Part shown: positions 31,918 to 44,034 of the stretch, one piece after another
Numbering within the stretch: the first letter of the stretch is position 1
Layout of the letters: every line of letters starts with the position of its first letter
Assembly: GCF_004664715.2 (NCBI RefSeq)
Contig: NC_051066.1
Span: 75,799,147-75,863,146, forward strand
DNA length: 64,000 nt
Reading direction: 5' to 3'
Source: Peromyscus leucopus
Taxonomy: Eukaryota > Chordata > Mammalia > Rodentia > Cricetidae
Notes under the pieces: generated by a model
What the model saw: only the letters and a program-made list of their open reading frames with translations
Database searches by the model: none
Told to the model about the DNA's origin: nothing
Program-made: the position numbers and the translations under genes

Positions 31918-34900
31918 AACAGATTTTTATAGGTTACCAAGCTTTCCTCTCCATGTCTCCAAAGGAAGATTCTCATTGATAATGTATTTTGTAGCACTAG
32001 TAGAAAATCTCCATGCTAGGGCCTGCAGAATACTGCACAATTGACGTACTTCATTAAAATGGGAAACTGTGCTCAAACAAATTGAGAACTATATGCAACT
32101 ATGAGATTGTCTGCTCTGTAAGTTGATAATGAAGTCAATATTGATCAAATTTTCAATATATCTGAATCACCTGGAGGGTTAGTTAAAATAGATTACTGGC
32201 CCCATACCTAGAACTTCTGATTTGGTATCTCTTGGGGAAGCTTAAGAATCTGCATATACTCTAGGTTCTCAGGAGATGCTAATGTTCATGGTCCAGTAGC
32301 ACATTTTGAATATAGTTTCATTACAGTTTAGAGATGTTATGAGAATAATTTTTACAAGAGACTTTTGATCTCAAAACATCTTTTAAATAGCAGAGATGAC
32401 CACTAAACTACTTTGTGAAATGAGAAGAATTCTGACTGTGCTTCACTGAGGACTCAGACCATGTAACCCTGTTCAGCCAGTGGACACCTTTTAGTGATTA
32501 AATACTGCTGGTTTTCCTTGGGGAAAACAAAATGTCTTTTCCTTTCTGAGCCTCTGTTTCTCAGATATGCAACGGAAACAAAAAAGATCTGTCTGGCTGA
32601 ATGGTAACAAACATTCAGGAAATATTGAGGTAAAGACATTAATACACCACCCTGTATTTTGGTAGATCAAAATAAATCTTAATTATCTTCTCTATTTGAA
32701 AATTCATGTGACAATTTTTAGGACACATGTATTCACACTTTCTTTTGCTTAGATAACATTCCAAAAATGGTTCCTCAGAATAATAGTCAATTTGGCAGGG
32801 AAGAAAGAAAAGATACCTGCAAACTATTTATTAATCTTTCTTATATTGTATTATGGAAATAAATGTAATTTTTCCAGAGATAAAGAGAAGAAAAAGAATT
32901 CTCTTTTGGATATTTGTGTCAGCATCATCTTAGAAGCAAGGAAGGCACTTAGTCCAAGCGGTGCCTCTTTAGGACAGCAGAAATGGTGTCTCCATGGTTA
33001 TCAGCCTTGACTGACTGGAGATCTGCCCCAACATTCCCAGATATGGTCTTTACAATCTCATCAGAAATAAACAGAACAGAGAAATAAACAAAATGTCAAC
33101 TTCTCTGTTGTATGTTGAAGATATTCATCCAGATAAAGTTAAGTTCATCTGCAGGAACTTTTCTGTTTAATTATATAGTCTCTTCAGAAGGACAGGATCC
33201 ACTATGAAACTAGGAAGAAATACGTTGCTTCATTTTATTATTATTATTGTTATTTCATTCTAGAATTCTTGATGAAATCAGCCTTTATGAACACATTTGC
33301 ATGATTTGCTAAGTTTATGCTAGCATCAAGAAGACAAGGTTTTGTTCATTTTTTAAAGTAAAGTTCATTCAAAAAAGTATAATAAGGTAGGAGCTGAGAT
33401 TATTAGATTTTGAATTTAAAATATGAAAACTGCATTAAATTTTTTATTGGACCTTTACCCAGTACCATGTTTCTCCTGAGTGTTTTTATTTATTTCCGAA
33501 TTGGCATATTCTATTACGAACTGAGATTCCTAAGTTAATGTCACATAGAAACAAATTTGAGGAGAGAGACTCCTCAATTAAATCAGAAAGCAAATTAAAT
33601 AGCCAAGGTACTCAAAACAAAAAGGTGAAATGGAAAACAATGGGAAGTGTCTAGTAAGGATTCACAGCCCATTTAATGTAGGTAAATGATCATTCAAACT
33701 CAGATGCTTTGACTCACATCTCTAGAAAAGTATTAAAGTCTTTGCTGCATTAAGCCAAGTGTTGTATCACCACTGTCATTTAAAAGAATGTCTTTATAAA
33801 ACATGTTATACAGCATATGTGACTTGTAATTTTCCATCTTTTCCTAACTCTACAAAATCTCTAGTACAATTAAGTTAAATTAAATGAGAGGAAAAATGAA
33901 ACACATGTAGGCAGTTGTCACATAGTTTCTCAATGGTTTCAGAGCAAATTATGGTGGTTTATATCACATACAAGGTAACAAACCATTCAAAATGCAGCTA
34001 AGATGAACATAAAATTACTATCTCCACACTTTTTAAAATAGTATGTAGACATTGCAATGTCCTAATTTCCTGAAAAACTTTTTTAAAGAAAATGGAAATA
34101 TAGTATTTTAAAAGTAACTAGGATTAAAAAAGTTTTTAAACAGGAAGAAAAAAAATGGGAGCTTCAACTAATAATGAATATCAGGTGATAACATAAAATA
34201 TATCACCTTGAATACATAGCCTAAATGGGGGAAGAAAATGGGAAGATCTTATCTTACCCACCCCAGGGTTCTGAGAACTTTCATATAAATTCTTAATCAA
34301 TATTCAATAAGAAGAAATAAAAGTAAATTGCCTTTTTCTTTCATCGAGAGCCTTAGACGGGGTCATTACTTGACTTACAATCATGGCCATTTTGTCATTT
34401 TTTTTTTTTTTAGTTGCTCATTTCATCAACCATTCTAATAGTCTTTAAAAATATTTGATAGTATAGATTTAAGTGAGGATATAAAATGAAATGCTCTTAT
34501 TCTTTATTACTGTCCTTATCAGTCATTTTTATTATGGTTCAGCTGTTTTTCTCAACAATAATATCTCAGGATACAGTCCTAACAGAACATTCATAGCTTT
34601 AATGAACACTACCAAATCTGAAAAATAAAATGCATTTTATGATTAATTTAATGGTCACAAATAAAGTTTTTAATAAATCTCCATCCAAAAATTCATCATC
34701 TGGTAGCCACCTGAATCAGCTTCCAACCCTTCAAATGAGAAAAAAATTGAATTAAAATTGAGAGCCTTGAGCTATTATTAGGCTCAAATCATATTTCCCT
34801 ATTTTCAAGTCATGCATTTCTATTTCTTCTATATAATAGGGAAGAAATTCAGAAAGGGGCCATTAATAAATGAAGGGGTAATATAAGGTAATAACTACAA

Positions 34901-35011
34901 TTCTCTCTAAAGGTTATCTATAAATGAAGAAGTATAATGCCATTAGTACTGCTTGTTACTGTGTGGATGGGCATTTTTTTGTAGAAATGTAGCTGCAGAT
35001 GTCACTTTTCT
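31916..35011. other. no recognised feature, AT-rich
   Basis: About 3.1 kb of AT-rich, repeat-poor DNA with a short (ATT)n at 33236-33256 and small A/T runs. No exon, RNA gene or mobile element recognised. Confidence 0.5.
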
Positions 35012-35075
35012 AACAGAGAGAGAGAGAGAGAGACAGAGAGACAGAGAGACAGAGAGACAGAGAGAGACAGAGAGA
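35012..35075. repeat. (GA)n/(GACA)n microsatellite
   Basis: About 10 GA units followed by regular GAGAGACA steps. Confidence 0.95.
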
Positions 35076-35339
35076 TACCAGGTTAGCATTTGATAAAGCA
35101 GTAACATTGAGATATACCTTACCTTTCAATGAAGTTTTTAAAAGGCAAATTTTCCAAATAACAAAAAATATTCTATTGAAAGTTCACTGAAGTTTCTCTC
35201 ATTCTCTGGCTTGTTCTCTGGCCATACAGTTTCTGGAGATCTTTTGTTGCTTTTTTCCACCATTAAAAGTATAATTCTAAATATGAATTGAACAAGGAGA
35301 ATATCAAGAAACATGGTAATGTGCAAAAGGGAAAACCCA

Positions 35340-35515
35340 CGAGGCTTCAAACCTACACAAAGAACTACAGGCAACTAAGAAATGCTCAGAGTGGGAGAAA
35401 TAATCTTCACCAGGGAAGAGCACACCAGTTGGTTACCCAATAATAAATGATCAGCCTTGTAAACACACATACAAATAGCATTACACAGAAGCAGGTTTAT
35501 ATATATATATATATA

Positions 35516-35552
<37 letters not shown>

Positions 35553-35580
35553 ATATGTGTGTGTTATATGTGTGTGCATG

Positions 35581-35623
<43 letters not shown>

Positions 35624-35768
35624 TTCAATAGCAATAACAACTTATGAAAAAGAGGCCATGGATTTGAAGGAGACAATGACACGTATATGGGAGGGCTTGG
35701 AGGGAAGAAAGGGAAGGTAGAGATGATGTGATTATATTATAATAACTTCAAAATAAAAGAAAAATGTA
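35340..35768 (+). mobile_element. L1 3' UTR end with expanded TA/GT tract
   Basis: 'acaaagaactacaggcaact', 'ccagggaagagcacaccag', 'ttggttacccaataataaat', 'gaaaaagaggccatggattt' and 'gagggcttggagggaagaaa' before an 'aataaaagaaaaatg' tail are landmarks of rodent L1 3' ends. The short TA/TG stretch usually found between them is expanded here. Confidence 0.8.
35498..35621. repeat. compound (TA)n(GT)n(TA)n microsatellite
   Basis: TA run 35498-35516, GT run about 35523-35548, mixed TATGTG, then TA run 35583-35621, all inside the L1 3' UTR. Confidence 0.93.
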
Positions 35769-36159
35769 CAGTAAAATTTTCTTTAACATTAGTATTAGTC
35801 AAGAAATATGGGTATGATATTTAAATTTAAGTAAATAAATTAAAAACTACAGAAAGTCTAGCGTTTTTAATTTATCAGGTTAATGTTGAATTATTTCAGA
35901 TTTTCATTGGGTGGCAAAGTGGTACTTAAATATGTTGAACAATTAAATAGTTCTGTGAATATTTTCTCTAGGTATTTGCATTACTGATGGAGAGTAAATC
36001 TTCAAATACTTTTAATCCTACCTATTAAGAAGGGATACCAAACTCATTTTTTTTTTTTTGAGTCAGGACTATAATATATATGGCCTGGTTTTCTCTCATT
36101 TCTAAGTCTGTGTACATCCTACACAGCTCATGTGAGATGTTTTTAACTAAAAATATTTA
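35769..36159. other. no recognised feature
   Basis: AT-rich sequence with a T13 run near 36046. Confidence 0.5.
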
Positions 36160-36355
36160 TAGCATTCATAATGCTAAGTACATACTAAACAATTTATAGA
36201 TATTGATCCTATTAATAAGGATAATGGACCTTCTATCACTCCTTTTTTTTTTTTTTTTTTTTTTTTACAGCTGATATGCCTAAAAATCAAGCTCGCAGAA
36301 GGTCATGAAGAAGCAGAATTGTGAATCTAAGAATATCAATTAGTCAGATCTGTGT
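36160..36355 (+). mobile_element. MIR SINE interrupted by a T25 run
   Basis: 'attcataatgctaagtacat', 'acaatttatagatattgatc', then T25 and 'acagctgatatgcc', 'gcagaaggtcatgaagaagc' and 'aattgtgaatctaaga' follow the MIR order. The T run (36242-36266) lies where MIR reads 'ccattttacagatga', so it probably grew from that TTTT. Confidence 0.55.
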
Positions 36356-36493
36356 TACTAATCACAAGAAGGACATTATTTTACAGACATGTGAGATCAC
36401 TTTTATAACAGAAAAAGTTCACTGGGCTGGCATGAATAGAGACTGGATTTTGGCCCAGGATTTGAGTCATACCCATATGTCTTGCATTGCTGC

Positions 36494-36494
<1 letters not shown>

Positions 36495-36532
<38 letters not shown>
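36495..36532. repeat. A38 homopolymer
   Basis: 38 consecutive A. The 140 bp upstream match no SINE I know, and I found no flanking duplication. Confidence 0.92.
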
Positions 36533-36534
<2 letters not shown>

Positions 36535-36595
36535 CTCATTTATTTAAAACAATAAAAGAGGGAATTTCATTCTTTAGGTAAATAACTTGGGTGGG

Positions 36596-37089
36596 TGTTG
36601 TAGAATATTATTTAAGATTTGTTACATTTGTTTATGCTGTGGAACATTTGTTTAATGATGCAAAGATGTGTTGCATTTGTTTAACTCTGTAAAGCTGTGT
36701 TACTATGCCTGTTTAAGACACCTGATGGGCTAATAAAGAGCTGAATGGCCAATAACAAGGCAGGAGAAAGAATAAACAGGCAGAGAGAATAAATAGAAGG
36801 AGAAACCTAGGAGGGGAGGAAGAAGGAACAAGAGAACCAGGAGAGGAGGAAGAAGGGGTCAGCCACTGAGCCACACAGCCAGCCACAGAGTAAGAGTGAA
36901 AGTCAGATAACAAAAGTTAGAAAAGGAAGGAGCCCAGAGGCAAAAGGCAGATGGGATTAGTTAAGAAAAGCTGGCTAGAAATACGCCAAGCTAAGGCTGG
37001 CCAATTATAATTCAGAATAAGCCTCTGTGTGTGATTTATTTGGGAGCTGGGTGCCATATTCCTCAAAAGAGCAAAACCAACCAACAACA
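36596..37089 (+). mobile_element. solo LTR, class II ERV
   Basis: 494 bp with TG...CA ends ('tgttgtagaatattattt' ... 'accaaccaacaaca') and a 5-of-6 duplication ('ggtggg' 36590-36595, 'ggtgag' 37090-37095). The U3 has repeated 'gcaaagatgtgttgcatttg'-type units at 36603-36700. 'ctaataaagagctgaatggc' and 'gatttatttgggagctgg' are shared with the LTRs of provirus 1. No internal sequence adjoins it. Confidence 0.88.
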
Positions 37090-37095
37090 GGTGAG

Positions 37096-38396
37096 TTTTT
37101 TTTTTTTAAGTTTGTGAAAGGTGGCAGTGTAAAGCCAACTAATTGAACTGTTTACTTTTTATATATTATGTCTCATAATATAAATTCATACATCATCTTT
37201 TACAGTGATGGACATGACTGGAGTACATTGGAGTAACTATAGTCTGATAACTTATCTGTAGCATTAGAAAGCCTTAGATATGGCAAGATGGATAGAGAAC
37301 TATTAATTTTAAGAGGATAACATGTGCTTTTAAAAGATACATTTTAAGTTTTATAATCCTTACACTCTTTATAAAAATAAGAAAGTATTCATATTAAAAT
37401 TGTAGAAATATTTGAAAGACACAGAAGGATATTTCTAAATATCTTTCCATAAATAATGCAAATAATTTTATTATTTGAACATGGATATGTTGTTTACTGC
37501 ATTATGTTATTTAATACACAGTATGGTACCATCTGTGTCTATGACATGTCAGTCAATAGAGAACCACATATAATGATAACCTTTGAGATTCTATTTCCTA
37601 TTGAAATTGAAATTGTAGCCACCTTAGTTTGTATGAGTACTCTCTGTGATGGCTATTGAATGAAATCAATGTCCAATGATATGTGTATCAGAATATATCC
37701 CCATAGTTTTGACATTAACTGTATTAAAATAACACATTTATGTACTATAAGCTATATATTTTACATGAAACAGTTTATTATTATAAACCATTATTACTCA
37801 ATATTTTCCAAATTATTAAATGACTAAATTATTTTATTATATAAAATATTTGGTTCATATGTGAGAGACATACTATATGAATATCCCTATGTTTTCTACA
37901 TATTGCACCATTTACACTGCAAACACTAAATACTTATATATAGTAAACACATAGACAAGAGCCTTGTTTCTAATAAACAAGGATTGTTACTGGAATGTGT
38001 TTTTGTGTTCCTACCAGTTGTAGCAGATTGGAGTCTGTTTCCTTCTGATTAGTCATCATTCCTTACAGTTGTTACTTAATATTTCTTTTAATTTTTATAA
38101 TATTTTTACTGATTATTTTGGAATTTCACATAATGTTCCCCAATCACACTGGCTTCCCATTCCTCCCAGGTCTACCCTCCCACCCTTGTGCTCTTCCACA
38201 AAGAAAGGGAAAAAAAAGAAAGAAATATACTGAATCCAATTTGTGTTGCCCATATACTCACTGGAGCATGGCCAAACGCTCAGCGGCCAGACCCTTAGTT
38301 ATCTTAGTTAAAGATAACTAAGTCCTTTCTCACACCCCACCACCACCCCACCAGAAGCCATCAATTTTTAAGGACTCTCTTAAACGGCTTCCTGTC
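37096..38396. other. no recognised feature, AT-rich
   Basis: AT-rich unique-looking sequence. Frames of 67 aa at 37456 and 38118 are unsupported. Confidence 0.5.
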
Positions 38397-38487
38397 CAGA
38401 CTTTCTTTTCTTTTCTTTCTTCCTTTCTTCCTTTCTTCCTTTCTTCCTTCCTTCCTTCCTTCCTTCCTTCCTTCCTTCCTTCCTTCC

Positions 38488-38537
<50 letters not shown>

Positions 38538-38567
38538 TCCTTTCTTTCTTTTTCTTTCTTTCTTTTG
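38397..38567. repeat. (CTTT/CTTC)n-(CT)n compound microsatellite
   Basis: CTTTT/CTTTC units, about 16 CTTC units, about 20 CT units, then CTTT units again. Over 160 bp of pure pyrimidine on one strand, capable of triplex (H-DNA) formation. Confidence 0.95.
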
Positions 38568-38689
38568 ATGTGTGTATGGGGGTGGGGGAGGGTATCATTG
38601 GTCAATTAAATGTTTAAACTCTCCTTTATATGCCTCTATGGAAAAACATGTTTTTGCCACACGCAGCTTGTCCTTGTGATTGTGATAAA

Positions 38690-39105
38690 TATGCATTTTA
38701 CATCCCAGCCCCAGTTTCCCCTCCCTTCTCTCCTCTCAGTTCCTTCCCTTCCAATCCTTCTGTTTCCACCCCCCAATCCACTCTTCCTCCATTTCTGTTT
38801 AGGGAAGGCCAGGTCTCTCATGTATATCAACAAAACATGGCATATCAAGTTTCAGTAAGACTGAACACCTCCCCATGTATTAAGGCTGCACAAGGAGACC
38901 CAGTATGAGGAGTAGGGTCCCAAAAGCCAGTGAAAGAATCACCTGTTCCCACTGCTAGGAGTCCCACAAGAGGACCAAGCTACACAACTTGACACATATG
39001 CAGAAGGGCTAGGTCAGTCCTGTGCAGGCTCCCTGGTTGTTGCTTCAGTCGCTGTGAGCCCCAATGAACCCAGGTTCATTCTGTGAGTTTCCTTGTGGTG
39101 TCAGC
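38690..39105 (-). mobile_element. L1 3' UTR fragment, minus strand
   Basis: Pyrimidine-rich start ('cccctcccttctctcctctc'), then 'aacaaaacatggcatatcaa', 'gtttcagtaagactgaacac', 'gagtagggtcccaaaagcca' and 'aggaccaagctacacaactt', the complement of a familiar rodent L1 3' UTR. No frame continues as ORF2. Confidence 0.7.
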
Positions 39106-39119
39106 TTGAACTCATGGCA

Positions 39120-39312
39120 GCTTTACTCATGTCACTTTTCTTAACCCTCAGAGTATAAATTGTCTAAGACTCTGAATAAAGTTGACTATTGTATGAGACT
39201 TTAGTCTGCCTCATTTACTGACTCCACTTTCCTTGGTCTCATTGCTCCCAGTGTAGTGACAACATAGTAACAATATCAAGACAAAAACTCAGGAACTATC
39301 CATACTATCACA
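39120..39312 (+). mobile_element. partial ERV LTR end
   Basis: 'agagtataaattgtctaaga' then 'ctctgaataaagttgactat' resembles a TATA/poly(A) region. The segment stops at '...catactatcaca' just before a primer-site-like sequence. The LTR start is not visible and was perhaps lost at the L1 boundary. Confidence 0.45.
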
Positions 39313-39314
39313 TC

Positions 39315-39332
39315 TGGTGCGGAACCCACAGG
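39315..39332 (+). promoter_or_regulatory. possible primer-binding site, Phe-tRNA-like
   Basis: 'tggtgcggaacccacagg' begins 2 bases after a CA end. It resembles the IAP-type site TGGTGCCGAAACCCGGGA with several changes. Position and sequence agree, but neither is strong. Confidence 0.4.
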
Positions 39333-40928
39333 CACCACAAAGAACTATAAAGACTAATAAGAATGTTGTGTTTTGTTCATTGATGTGCATGACTTTCTAA
39401 TGTTTAGTAACTGCTCTGCTGCTCTGCTTGTTACCGCTCATTATTCTGTGGGCTTCATCTGCTTTTGATTTTAATACAGCCATTTCTTGCTCCCATCTCC
39501 CTCTTACTCATTTAAAAATTTTAAATACAGTTGTCTGTGTTCCCTAGGGACTGATTCTATGCTTTATTAGCCTGTACATAAGTGTTAAATTCAGATGTTA
39601 CTACATGCCCTGCACTGTCATGCATGATTTAGAAAACTATTAATATTTAAACTAGAGTAGTTCTTGCTAATTGAGGCTATGGTGGTCTATAACTTTTAAT
39701 AATTAACATTGTGGTAGGCACTTAAATGCTTCAGAGTTCAGATTAAGAAAGAAGATAAAGTAGTGTAGGCTAAATAAGTTGGCCAACAGTTACAAAAGAA
39801 CTGAAGTTTGATGAAATCCCTAAAATTGAGTGGAATTAAGAGGGCTGTATCAATTAGTGGAACAGCAGACACTAGAGTGTCTTCAAAAGCACATTCTTAT
39901 AGATCAACTATGTTCTATTTGGGTCTAGAGAGTGTTACTTACACAGAGTAAAGTCAAAGTCTGGTAAAGACTTTTAAATAGAAAAATTGAGAAGAGTAAT
40001 CAGTCATGTGACAATGTGCTTCTGCTAACTCTAATGAGTCGAGGTGGTGAAGTGGTACTCTCTATAGCTTTTATTTCATAGACCAGAAAGAAAATATCAT
40101 TTGTACAGCACAAAGGATGAAGTTATGGGAATATGTGTGGATGGATGTGGTTATCCTGGATTTCTATTTGCTCAACATCTCCCTGCTTATTCCAAAGACA
40201 GAAAGACAAATTTTCTTGCTTCTTACATGTGGGGTAGCTTATGTGAAACCCTGAGACCAAAGCATGCTGTGCAATCTAGGGTTGCTACTGCTTTGTATGT
40301 TCACGTTCTCCAGAAAGAAATGAGACTGAAAATATCTTCCATAGATGATCAGAAAAGGTGAATTTTTTTGTCAATGGTTGTAATCTTTTTAATACAGTAG
40401 AAAAACCTTCTTTTAAGACTCATAGCCTATCTGTGTAGCTTGCCATGTAATGGTATAGTCTTGTATAGAAGTGTTCAATGTTATAGAGACGAATAAATTG
40501 TATTATTAGTTAAATTATTCCCAAAATGTGAAAGCAAAAAGTATGCTCATGTTAGGGACATGATGGGGTCATGGAACTTAATTAACAGAATAAAATCTCT
40601 TCACCCAATTTATGAAATATTCTTTATTCCTAAAGTCTATTTCTGTACCAATGAAAGTTTACAAGTAAAGAAAATGGGAATTTCCAGTCTCATCTTAACT
40701 CCTTATTGTACATACATGGAAAAAAATCAATGAAGTGAGATGAGCTTTTGAAATACCATAAGGAATGTACTATTTGTTTTTTTTTTCTCTAGCCCTGTGC
40801 TCTAGACAAGATACAAACAGACTCAGTAGTAATTTAAATGTGAACATTAAAATATAATGTAGTCATCTTTCTAGAATTTTAACACATTATGTTTGTCCAA
40901 AAGTTTTAGCTTAAGCTACTATGATTTC

Positions 40929-40930
<2 letters not shown>
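39333..40930. other. no recognised feature
   Basis: Unique-looking sequence. If 39315 is a true primer site, the first part could be decayed retroviral leader, but no gag-like frame is open. The 86-aa frame at 40101-40361 has no recognised motif. Confidence 0.45.
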
Positions 40931-40968
<38 letters not shown>

Positions 40969-41114
40969 GTTTTTTGAGACAGGGTTTCTCTGTGTAGCTT
41001 TGCGCCTTTCCTGGAACTCACTTGGTAGCCCAGGCTGGCCTCGAACTCACAGAGATCCGCCTGCCTCTGCCTCCCGAGTGCTGGGATTAAAGGCGTGCGC
41101 CACCACCGCCCGGC
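40931..41114 (-). mobile_element. young full-length B1 SINE
   Basis: Complement of B1 with a poly-T head of about 37 bases and near-consensus body through 'gtgctgggattaaaggcgtg' to 'cgccaccaccgcccggc'. Target duplication 'gatttcactt' at 40923-40932 (overlapping the T head) and 41115-41124. The long tail and clean duplication suggest recent insertion. Confidence 0.96.
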
Positions 41115-41339
41115 GATTTCACTTCTATACCTTTATCAATTTATATAAGGATTAAAATGAAATGAATCAGTTATCTATTACTATGCAACAAACATATCCA
41201 ACAGAGGTCAATAAAGATTTTTATTTCTTGCTTCTGTGAATTAATAACTTAGATGCAACTCAAAATAATGAAACTTATAATCCAATATACTAGTGTGTCT
41301 TCATAAAGGTAGTCCAGCTGGAAGCTGGTTAGTGTGAGA
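41115..41339. other. no recognised feature
   Basis: Short unique-looking stretch between repeats. Confidence 0.5.
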
Positions 41340-41766
41340 TGGCATGGTGTTAATCCTGACAATCAGCTTGACAGGATCTAGCATCACCTAAGAGACTTGT
41401 CTCTAGGCATATCTGCAAGAGATTTTCTAGGTTATGTTGGTTCTTCAAACACTACTATAAGGAATTATGTAGATAAGGTTAATAGAGGTGGGAAGATCTG
41501 TCTGAGCTGTGGGTTTCACCATTCCATAGTCTGGAATCCTAGACTAAATTAAAAGGAGATAGCAGGCTGAAAGTTAACATTCATTATACTCTGCTTAATG
41601 ACTCTAGATGCAAATGAGGAACTAGCCTCCTGCTCCTAGCACCATGCATTCCATGCCATGTTCATATGTGTCACTTCAAACTGTCAGCCAGAATCAACCT
41701 TTTCTCCCTTACATTGTTTTTTATTCATAGATATCTACCACCACAAAGGAAAAGTAATAAATATAG
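41340..41766 (+). mobile_element. LTR-like repeat, probably MaLR-related
   Basis: 'gacaatcagcttgacaggat', 'tctaggcatatctgcaagag', 'ggaatcctagactaaattaa', 'cttcaaactgtcagccagaa' and 'caaaggaaaagtaataaata' match the order of a common rodent repeat ('tcaacttgact...ctgtgagccaaaataaacc...aagtaactaata'). Family not certain. Confidence 0.55.
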
Positions 41767-41873
41767 ATCTTCATCTGAGATAGCTCACCTATATTCTATG
41801 TGACCTTTTATCCTTCAACAGTCTAGACAGGATTAGATTCACAATGAAAGAGGAGTGTTAAAAGAGATAGAAT

Positions 41874-42023
41874 GGAGCCAGTTGGTGGTGGTGCACGCCT
41901 TTAATTCCAGCACTCAGGAGGCAGAGCCAGGCAGATCCCTGTGAGTTCAAGGCCAGCCAGGCACCAAGATCCAGGACAGGCACCAAACCTACACAGAGAA
42001 ACCCTGTATTTAAAAACCAATAA
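41874..42023 (+). mobile_element. B1 SINE with 13-bp target duplication
   Basis: 'gcacgcctttaattccagca', 'gagttcaaggccagccaggc' and 'acacagagaaaccctgtatt'. The flanks 'aaagagatagaat' at 41861-41873 and 42024-42036 are identical. It has more substitutions than the B1 at 40931, and its centre reads 'caagatccaggacaggcacc', a different subtype. Confidence 0.95.
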
Positions 42024-42036
42024 AAAGAGATAGAAT

Positions 42037-42474
42037 TGAAATATATAAATTTTCTTGTGGCATAGAAACCCAAATACTACAATACCAGTTCCATCAAAAT
42101 TCACCAACCAAATAAGTTTTAAAACTTTCACCTAACAGCTAAAGCATAGTAATTCCACAACTTGATGGAAGGAGAATCAAATAAGATAGCAATTCATTAG
42201 CTACAGCAAGAAGAAAATTGGGATCCTTGCAAATAATCATCAATGCAAAGGAAAATCTGGTAGATATAATTCTGCTCCATTTATAAAATTGGAAATATCT
42301 GAATGAGAAAATCAAAGCTAGTGCTTCCAGGATATCTTAAGTTAAATGTTTTAACAATAAAAAAAATTGCAAAAATATCTTAAAGTACAAATCTTGTGAA
42401 GGGAAACACCTGGGTAAATATTTTGATAACAATAGTCATTAGAAATAATCATGACCAGATCTCCTCCTCTTTGA
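42037..42474. other. no recognised feature
   Basis: AT-rich unique-looking sequence. Confidence 0.5.
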
Positions 42475-42690
42475 CTAGGGCTTATTAAGGTTGTAATGTG
42501 TGCATGGGTTTGGGGGTTTAGGACCATGCACTAGAACCAGTTGGCCATTCCAAGAACACTTTCCCACTCCCAGGAGCTACCACTTACCAATAGCTCCTTA
42601 GTAAGTTGGGCCTGGAGATTATTTCCCCCATATATGCAGGACTTTAGGCTGGATTTATCGTGGGTCTTGTATAAATAAGTAAGCACAGCT
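42475..42690. mobile_element. old rodent L1-like 3' UTR fragment
   Basis: 'ccagttggccattccaagaa', 'cactcccaggagctaccact' and 'ccaatagctccttagtaagt' resemble part of the rodent L1-lineage repeat also suspected at 22760. Orientation and family are uncertain. Confidence 0.35.
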
Positions 42691-44022
42691 AGTATAAGTA
42701 GAACATATTTTAAATATTAAAAAAGAAAGACATCCTATAATAATTTAAAAAATATCAACTGAATACTTAAAAGGTTATATAAATATCAACAACAAAACAA
42801 AACAAAAATCAACTCAACAAATGAATTTCTTTTCTAAAACCAAAAATAAAAAGAGAAAAAAAAGATTAGTGACTAGGAAAACTTGAAAGCAACAACCTAA
42901 GCCATGATGAAGTAGACATAATCTGAGGCAATTTCTTCTAGCATCTTTATGCAGCTCTTTTGTTTCAATATTTAACCTTTTCAATTATCCTTGTAGATAT
43001 TGGACATCTTGGGCATCTGCCATTAGAAAATTTTCATTTTGATTTTATCAAACCATATGCTATCAGTCCTTTTATTAAATGTTGTGCTTGCTCTTCTGGC
43101 AACAATTAACCCTAATCACCCATTTCAGACTTGACTTCTGTATAGTATGGCAGATTGTGAGCAACTTCCTACTCTTCATTTCTATTACCAAGTCACACTT
43201 GCCAGGCATCAAACCAATCCTCAGGATAATTTGTACTAAAATAATATAAAGTCATATTTTTACTATCAAGCAATGATATCATGATATATCCAATGTTCAG
43301 GTAAAGATAATTTGTTTTCTAAATTCTTCATAGTCATCATTAATTTCCACATTTATTATATTTACAAAATAAGCATCAAATCTGAACATAGTTTACTAAT
43401 ACCTGGATTCAAACTAAGAAATTTTAAATAATTTGTTTTGTTTGTATATAAAATGTCATTGTGCCATTTTCATAAGACATGAATGTATGTGTTTAAATCT
43501 CTAGCCAATGTGTTAAGAAAACACATGAGAATTGTCTATTCTACACATATTTATTCTCACCTAAAACCATCTTCTACTGATTTCTCTGGTCCTCATGTTT
43601 GTCCTCACAGAGCAGAGAGATAACATTTTATAAAGTGTCAAAGACAGATCACTTCCCACCCTGTACCTCATTAGAAGCACCATTATATTAAAATTAAAAA
43701 TTAAACTCCTGACTTACGACAGTCTAAATCGTTTTGTCTGACCAAACCTTACCTTCTCCCCATATATGGACTCTTCTTTTTGGTGCTATACCCAGGCATC
43801 TATACTAGCTGTTCCTTACACAGAATATTCTTTGTCTTGAATTCTGCATGACCTTTTCCATTCATTTCAATTCCAAATCTTATCAGACACTTCAATGCTA
43901 ATTCTCTTCCATATTGTGTCCTCATGTTTTTTTCCAATACCAGTGAAAATTGTATGAAATAATTATTCATTTTCTTCCTGTTCTTTTGACCAAGATTTTT
44001 ATGTTGCGCACAACTACTCTCA
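42691..44022. other. no recognised feature
   Basis: AT-rich unique-looking sequence. Confidence 0.5.
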
Positions 44023-44034
44023 GAGACAATTCTT

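Noticed and set aside
38118..38605. Arg/Glu/Lys-rich frames resembling a nuclear protein
   Set aside because: They are translations of the CTTC/CT microsatellite on the minus strand.
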